From: Candidatus Micrarchaeota archaeon
GTDB taxonomy: Archaea > Micrarchaeota > Micrarchaeia > Micrarchaeales > Micrarchaeaceae
Assembly (NCBI GenBank): GCA_028866575.1
Contig: JAGWHU010000003.1
Location: forward strand, 86,369 to 150,368
Direction of reading: 5' to 3'
Length of the DNA: 64,000 nucleotides
Numbering within the stretch: the stretch's first letter is position 1; the number at the start of each line of letters is the position of its first letter. A program made the position numbers and the translations under genes. The notes beneath the pieces are model-generated. The model was not told the origin of the DNA. It saw only the letters and a program-made list of their open reading frames with translations, and made no database searches. This document shows, piece after piece, positions 59,711 through 64,000 of this stretch.

Positions 59711-60835
59711 ATGGACAAGCGGTTCCACGTCGATCCTTACAAGGTAGAGGGTTCCGTGGACTACGGCCAGTTCGCAAGGAGCTACGGGATAAAGCCGATA
59801 GACGCGGAGCTTAGGAAGAGGCTCGAAAAATACGCCGGGCAGCTCCACTTCCTCATACGCAGGCAGATATTCTACTCGCACAGGGACCTCAACTGGCTCC
59901 TTGACGAGTACGAAAAGGGGAACAGGTTCTACGTATATACCGGCAGGGCGCCGTCAGAGCAGATGACAATAGGGCACCTGCTGCCGTTCACAATGGCAAA
60001 GTGGCTCCAGGACAGCTTCAAGGCTGATGTATACATACAGATACCTGACGAGGAGAAGTTCCTTGCCAAGGACAACCTGAAGCTCTCGCTTGACGAGATA
60101 CATGGCATAGCAATCGAGAACATCTACGACATAATCGCCCTGGGCTTCGACCCGAAGCACACCAAGATATTCCTAGATACGGAATATGCGGGAAAGCTCT
60201 ACAGGAATGCCGTCAGGGTAGCAAGGCACATAACGTTCTCGATGACAAAGGACGCGTTCGGTTTCACTAACGAGTCCAACATAGGGAAGATATTCTACAC
60301 CAGCATGCAGGCCGTTCCATCCTTCCTGAAGTCCGTCGAGGAAGGGCATAACATCCCGTGCCTGATACCTCTTGCCATAGACCAGGACGTGCACTTCAGG
60401 ATAGCAAGGGACGTAGTGGAGAAGCTCGGCTACTACAAGCCTGCAATAATGCACACGAAATTCCTGCCCTCGCTCAGCGGAGACCCGAAGATGTCATCCA
60501 GCGACCCGATGAACGCGATATACCTGAACGACACCGATGAAACGGTGAAAAGGAAGATAGCCAGGGCCTTCACCGGGCAGCAGGCAACAGCAGAGCTGCA
60601 GAGGAAATACGGCGGTGATCCTGACAAATGCGTTGTATGCCAGTATTACAAGTACTTCTTCGAGCCCGATGACAAGAAGCTGGAAAGGATACTTGAATCC
60701 GAGAGGAAGGGGACCATACTCGCAGGGGAGCACAAGCAGCACCTTGCCGATAGGATAAACGATTTCCTTGGAAAGCACAGGAAGAGGAGGGAAAGGGCAA
60801 AGAAGATGCTGGACAGCTTCATTGCCAGGGACTAG
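59711..60835 (+). CDS. trpS: Tryptophanyl-tRNA synthetase
   Basis: The 374-residue class I enzyme has the archaeal/eukaryotic layout: GRAPSEQMTIGHLLPFTMAK with the HIGH-like TIGH, IDQDVHFRIARDV for tryptophan and tRNA recognition, and KMSSSDPMNAIYLND as the KMSKS loop. It charges tRNA-Trp. The N-terminal VDPYKVEGSVDYGQFARSYG is typical of archaeal members. It is 8 bases ahead of a flippase gene. Confidence 0.95.
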   Translation: MDKRFHVDPYKVEGSVDYGQFARSYGIKPIDAELRKRLEKYAGQLHFLIRRQIFYSHRDLNWLLDEYEKGNRFYVYTGRAPSEQMTIGHLLPFTMAKWLQDSFKADVYIQIPDEEKFLAKDNLKLSLDEIHGIAIENIYDIIALGFDPKHTKIFLDTEYAGKLYRNAVRVARHITFSMTKDAFGFTNESNIGKIFYTSMQAVPSFLKSVEEGHNIPCLIPLAIDQDVHFRIARDVVEKLGYYKPAIMHTKFLPSLSGDPKMSSSDPMNAIYLNDTDETVKRKIARAFTGQQATAELQRKYGGDPDKCVVCQYYKYFFEPDDKKLERILESERKGTILAGEHKQHLADRINDFLGKHRKRRERAKKMLDSFIARD

Positions 60836-60843
60836 GTGCATAT

Positions 60844-62433
60844 ATGCCCAAACCTGAGAGGGACAAGGATTCTGCAAGGGCACTGGGCGTGAAGGCGGCC
60901 AGGAGCACACTGATATATACCGTGGGCAACATAATAGGCTCGTCAGCTGTGCTTCTCTTATTGATAATACTTGCGCGGCTTCTCAAGCCAACGGATTTCG
61001 GGATATATGCGATTGCCATAGCGTTCTACACACTTCTTTCCATAGGCGGCCACTTCGGCATGGGAACCGCGCTGCGGAAGGAGGTGCCGCAGATACTCAG
61101 CGACAGGAAAAGGGTGGCAGAATTGATAAGCAACAGCTACGTCGTTGCGCTCGCCGTAGCGCTAGTGGTTGCGCTTGTAGCGATGGCGCTCAGCAACGCC
61201 ATAGCGATAGGCGTATACCACGACCCCGGCATATCCAATACGCTGGTGCTGGCATCGCTCCTGGTTCTGCTCTACGCGCTGTTCAACCTTACTCTTGCTG
61301 CTCTCATATCCGTGGAGAAGGTGCGCGAGGGAACTATGATATATTTGATGTATGCGTTCATACAGCTGGTTGCAGCTGCGGCGCTAGTGCTCCTCGGCTA
61401 CGGCGTGTTCGGCGCAATGGTGGGATTGGGGATAGGGCTGATCGTGCCGTCGCTGATAGGCCTTTACAAAGTGGCATCGTACATAAACTGGAAGTTCGTC
61501 ATGCCGTCAAGGGGCACCATAAGGCACCTCATGGGATTCTCGGCGCCTGTGGTCGCATCGAACGTCGCGGTGCAGGGCCCCCCGAACCTCGCGATACTGC
61601 TTCTCGGGGTGTACTCAACGGCAATAATAGTTGGGAACTACAACGCGGCATTCAAGTTCGGCAATTTCGTGAACGTGTTCCTTGTCGCAAACGCTTTCAT
61701 ACTGCTGCCGTCGTTTGCCATCGCATTCTCCGACAGGAATCTTTCATCCAAGATAGGCAGGATATACAACAGCAGCATTCATTATACACTTATACTGATG
61801 CTTCCTGTGATAATATTCGCGATATCGGTTGCAAGGCCGCTGATGCGCCTGCTGTTCTCCGCGCAATACTCAGTTGCGCCGTTCTACTTCACAATAATAG
61901 TGCTAGGAACCGCGCTAGGGATAATAAGCACATATGCTGGCAACCTGATAGTGAGCTACGGCGACACGAAAAGGTTCATGATATACCAGCTCATAGGGGT
62001 CTCGCTCCAGATAATACTGCTGCTTGTACTTACTCCTATGATGAAGGCGGTCGGGGTGCTGCTTTCCCTATTCGTCATATCACCGATACTGCTTGACATG
62101 TTGTACATGCGCGCGCTGTACAGGCAGTTCTCATTCAGGCACAGCATAGGCAGCATATTGAGGCTCGTGCTACCAGCGCTCATGCTCATGGCGCTGCTCT
62201 ACTCTGTGACATTGCTGCTGCACAGCAGCGTGTACTCGCTTTTGACAAACGCGGCGCTGGTCGCATTGCTGTTCCCGCCGCTTGCTGTGGCGTTCGGCGG
62301 GATAAAAAGGGAAAACACCGAAATGATAAGGGAAATCAGCAAATCGTTGAGGGTGGAATGGATTGCAAGCTACATTGTAAATTACACGGAAATGTTCATG
62401 CGGGACAAAAGTATTAAACTTAACCGAACATAA
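60844..62433 (+). CDS. Polysaccharide/oligosaccharide flippase (Wzx/MATE-like)
   Basis: The 529-residue product has about 14 membrane helices. It has the MVF-type start (AARSTLIYTVGNIIGSSAVL, ARLLKPTDFGIYAIAIAFY) common to Wzx-like lipid-linked sugar flippases. It would turn lipid-linked glycans to the outer face before protein or surface attachment, complementing the glycan cluster at 45-51 kb. It follows trpS closely, in the same transcription unit. Confidence 0.88.
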   Translation: MPKPERDKDSARALGVKAARSTLIYTVGNIIGSSAVLLLLIILARLLKPTDFGIYAIAIAFYTLLSIGGHFGMGTALRKEVPQILSDRKRVAELISNSYVVALAVALVVALVAMALSNAIAIGVYHDPGISNTLVLASLLVLLYALFNLTLAALISVEKVREGTMIYLMYAFIQLVAAAALVLLGYGVFGAMVGLGIGLIVPSLIGLYKVASYINWKFVMPSRGTIRHLMGFSAPVVASNVAVQGPPNLAILLLGVYSTAIIVGNYNAAFKFGNFVNVFLVANAFILLPSFAIAFSDRNLSSKIGRIYNSSIHYTLILMLPVIIFAISVARPLMRLLFSAQYSVAPFYFTIIVLGTALGIISTYAGNLIVSYGDTKRFMIYQLIGVSLQIILLLVLTPMMKAVGVLLSLFVISPILLDMLYMRALYRQFSFRHSIGSILRLVLPALMLMALLYSVTLLLHSSVYSLLTNAALVALLFPPLAVAFGGIKRENTEMIREISKSLRVEWIASYIVNYTEMFMRDKSIKLNRT

Positions 62434-62483
62434 TAGTTAGCGTTGCCTTCCATCAGGAACTAGGCAGCCTTCAAGCCATAAGT

Positions 62484-62555
62484 GCCTCGGTAGCTCAGTG
62501 GTAGAGCGCTTGTCTTGTAAACAAGAGGTCGAGGGTTCAATTCCCTCTCGGGGCT
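62484..62555 (+). tRNA. tRNA-Thr (anticodon TGT), insertion anchor
   Basis: The acceptor GCCTCGG/TCGGGGC contains two G-T pairs and has discriminator T. The anticodon stem CTTGT/ACAAG encloses CTTGTAA, giving anticodon TGT. The T arm is GAGGG-TTCAATT-CCCTC. No intron, no encoded CCA. Its last 24 bases are repeated at 63024-63047 and partly at about 63799-63822. Confidence 0.95.
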
Positions 62556-62556
62556 A
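62533..62556 (+). repeat. tRNA-Thr 3'-end repeat, copy 1 (within the tRNA)
   Basis: Covers the T arm and acceptor end of tRNA-Thr plus one flanking base. The final 15 bases TCCCTCTCGGGGCTA recur exactly downstream. Confidence 0.75.
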
Positions 62557-62595
62557 GTTTTAAATATTCTATTGCTCTTATATCTAGGTGTTAAA

Positions 62596-62991
62596 ATGCA
62601 ACGAAATAGTTTTGCTTATCAAGGGAGGCAAGACATTGACGATGAAGTCCATGATTATGAGCGTAAGGCACCATTAGGGACATGGGATGCAAGAAAAATG
62701 CTGCGAAGCCAGCCGCCTATGCCCAGAATATCTAAAGAGCGTGTGCCAAAAGACTTCCCTGAATTAATCAGCACACTAAAGCAGAATAAGGCATCTATTA
62801 TTCCAACTTATGACTTACCTGAAACTTATTACCATATTATGCATCATGTTGACGGAAACAAATTAAAAATTAAGGTTTCTCAGTCAGAAGACGATGGTTG
62901 GTCTAAAATCGAAGTGGATTTAGAGAAAGGAAGATTTGCAGAAGATATACTTAGAACGGATTTCCCCCACCTATTTTCTGTTAGCTTTTAG
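62596..62991 (+). CDS. Hypothetical protein in tRNA-Thr insertion
   Basis: The 131-residue soluble product has no recognised family. Its N terminus is polar (RQDIDDEVHDYERKAPLGTW), the middle contains PKDFPELISTLKQNKASIIP and the C terminus is beta-rich and acidic. AGGTG at 62586-62590 and a TATA-like ttttaaatattc at 62559-62570 support ATG 62596. Composition is A/T-rich, unlike the flippase just upstream. It starts 40 bases after tRNA-Thr and ends 33 bases before a copy of the tRNA 3' end. Confidence 0.65.
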   Translation: MQRNSFAYQGRQDIDDEVHDYERKAPLGTWDARKMLRSQPPMPRISKERVPKDFPELISTLKQNKASIIPTYDLPETYYHIMHHVDGNKLKIKVSQSEDDGWSKIEVDLEKGRFAEDILRTDFPHLFSVSF

Positions 62992-63023
62992 TAGATGAGC
63001 CCGAGGAGAGATGGTCCTACTTC

Positions 63024-63047
63024 GGGTTCGCATCCCTCTCGGGGCTA
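63024..63047 (+). repeat. tRNA-Thr 3'-end repeat, copy 2
   Basis: Matches the last 24 bases of the tRNA-Thr region with a few changes in the T loop and an exact 15-base end (TCCCTCTCGGGGCTA). A partly complementary AGCCCGAG lies ahead at 62998-63005, so a stem with CTCGGGGCT can form. Confidence 0.75.
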
Positions 63048-63123
63048 TGTATTAACAGGAATTAAAGCCCTTTCATAAGGTGGTTTATAAAACTAAATAC
63101 CACAGTATTAATCAGATGATACC

Positions 63124-63711
63124 ATGAGGAAGATATACTTATTTTTGAATCTGAGTATAGATGGATACTTCGAGGGTCCAAATCACGATCTGTCATGGCA
63201 TAAAGTAGATAAGGAATTTAACAAATTTGCAATAACTCAGCTCAATGAAGCTGATCTAATTATTTTTGGTAGGCGTACGTACCAACTAATGGAATCATTC
63301 TGGCCAAAAGCCCAAGATGATCCAACTATATCTAAGGAGGACCTGATAGTCGCAAAACTTATGAACAATAAACCTAAGATAGTTATCTCTAGGACCCTCA
63401 AAAAGGTACAAGAGCAAAAGAACTGGAAGAATGTGAAGCTCATGAATAAGTTTGATCCAAAAGAGATAATCAAACTGAAGAGGCAAAAAGGCAACGGAAT
63501 ATGGGTCGGCGGATCTGATCTTGCCGTATCTTTCATAAAGTCAGGACTTATAGACGAATTTAGGTTCATGATAATGCCTGTTGCAATAGGAAAAGGCACG
63601 CCACTTTTCAAGAAATTGGGCAGAAGACTTAACCTGAAGCTCGTAAAAACACAAAGATTCAAATCGGGAAACATGCTTCTTTATTATAGATCTCCAAAAT
63701 TAGGTAAATAG
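63124..63711 (+). CDS. RibD C-terminal/DHFR-like reductase in tRNA-Thr insertion
   Basis: The 195-residue product belongs to the RibD-C (YyaP/YwjB) branch of the DHFR fold: IYLFLNLSIDGYFEGPNHDL, EADLIIFGRRTYQLMESFWP, GNGIWVGGSDLAVSFIKSGLI, then DEFRFMIMPVAIGKGTPLF. These are NADPH-dependent pteridine- or pyrimidine-type reductases of mostly unknown substrate. It is A/T-rich and bacterial-looking. It is bracketed by tRNA-Thr end copies at 63024-63047 and about 63799-63822. Confidence 0.85.
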   Translation: MRKIYLFLNLSIDGYFEGPNHDLSWHKVDKEFNKFAITQLNEADLIIFGRRTYQLMESFWPKAQDDPTISKEDLIVAKLMNNKPKIVISRTLKKVQEQKNWKNVKLMNKFDPKEIIKLKRQKGNGIWVGGSDLAVSFIKSGLIDEFRFMIMPVAIGKGTPLFKKLGRRLNLKLVKTQRFKSGNMLLYYRSPKLGK

Positions 63712-63798
63712 TCTTTGGTAATACTCTTGTATAGGGTTATTGCATATGGCAATAAAACCGATAATTCTTAGATAAGCGTGAGGGGCTTTAGCGCCTGT

Positions 63799-63822
63799 CG
63801 GGCTGGAGACCTCCCGGGGCTA
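63799..63822 (+). repeat. tRNA-Thr 3'-end repeat, copy 3 (degenerate)
   Basis: The run CCTCCCGGGGCTA ends this copy; compared with CCCTCTCGGGGCTA of the tRNA end it keeps CGGGGCTA exactly and diverges before that. It follows the DHFR-like gene by about 90 bases. The small hairpin GGAG-ac-CTCC lies inside it. Confidence 0.5.
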
Positions 63823-63859
63823 TCCAAAGATTTCCATAGCACATGTTATACGCCTGTGT

Positions 63860-63946
63860 CCAATAATTCCACTATTTCCTAGGGGTTTATAGAAACCCCC
63901 AGGCATGTTTGTTTTGGCGACAAACATGAACGACCTTAGGAATTGG
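63860..63946. other. Three-way hairpin element in the non-coding window end
   Basis: 63712-64000 contains no gene. Within it CCAA-taa-TTCC (63860-63870) can pair with GGAATTGG (63939-63946) and enclose two strong hairpins: CCTAGGGGTTT-atag-AAACCCCCAGG (63878-63903) and CATGTTTGT-tttggcg-ACAAACATG (63904-63928). Smaller stems (CGGTT/AACCG, GACG/CGTC) follow up to 63990. It could be a structured RNA or a recombination site of the adjoining insertion; strand is unknown. Confidence 0.5.
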
Positions 63947-64000
63947 AGAGATATAAACCAGCGGTTGGTAAACCGTGGACGAACGTCAACATACCTCAAC

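Noticed and set aside
1..64000. CRISPR arrays, insertion sequences, integrases, inteins
   Set aside because: No regularly spaced repeats, transposase, recombinase or intein signatures were found on either strand.

Overview
The window is archaeal chromosome. Diagnostic genes are topoisomerase VI subunit B, the A-type ATP synthase, NMD3, RIO1 kinase, a Dim2-like KH protein, archease, Sec61beta/SecE with SecDF, an archaeosortase and intron-bearing tRNA. Promoters look like TATA boxes about 25-30 bases ahead of short leaders, and ribosome sites are GGTG/GGTGA. Small size, mixed bacterial/archaeal gene content, an odd tRNA intron position, a copper module and a cobalamin-dependent ribonucleotide reductase together suggest a DPANN archaeon, probably Micrarchaeota (ARMAN-like, acidic metal-rich habitat). 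That placement is inference.

Layout. 1-7 kb: CBS protein (cut by the edge), unknown gene, zinc ribbon, DUF4870 protein, archease, archaeosortase, a family 4-like uracil-DNA glycosylase, class II LysRS and a winged-helix regulator. 7-18.5 kb: information processing and secretion (Dim2-like KH protein, Top6B, MFS carrier, NMD3, SecF-SecD, RIO1, DinB-like, ThiI, SecE, NFACT-R). 18.5-30 kb: tRNA-Leu, amino-acid permease, YchF-like GTPase, Sec61beta, a CcdA plus TlpA/DipZ redox pair, AbrB-type regulator, ArgRS, tRNA-Arg with a T-loop intron, degenerate DsbA. 30.1-31.5 kb: tRNA-Glu followed by an A/T-rich insertion of two foreign-looking genes, each trailed by a copy of the tRNA 3' end. 31.6-36 kb: small stress or accessory genes (ArsR/AHSA1 pair, DUF4287, SnoaL-like, a surface protein, two small basic proteins, BofA, SDR). 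36-44.5 kb: class II ribonucleotide reductase, a copper-handling operon, FtsZ, and the cobalamin adenosyltransferase that would supply the reductase cofactor. 44.5-50.9 kb: surface glycan/N-glycosylation genes. 50.9-59.3 kb: complete A-type ATP synthase operon in the order H-I-K-E-C-F-A-B-D. 59.4-64 kb: TrpRS, flippase, tRNA-Thr, a second A/T-rich tRNA-anchored insertion, and a hairpin-rich non-coding end.

Three observations stand out. (1) Four genes (atpA, a TlpA/DipZ-like gene, an AbrB-type regulator and NMD3) have no ATG, GTG or TTG where the conserved protein begins, but do have ATA or ATT there; in three of them it sits just after a clear GGTG ribosome site, and in the fourth (NMD3) the GGTG is farther away and ACG is a rival start. 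This suggests real use of AUA/AUU initiation. (2) Two tRNA loci (Glu and Thr) have the same architecture: intact tRNA, A/T-rich gene, tRNA 3'-end copy, A/T-rich gene, second 3'-end copy. This looks like serial site-specific gene capture with no integrase nearby. (3) tRNA-Arg(CCU) carries a 32-nt intron inside the T loop with a textbook bulge-helix-bulge. A CcdA with its two cysteine-bearing segments in swapped order and an FtsZ with a histone-like basic tail are further oddities.
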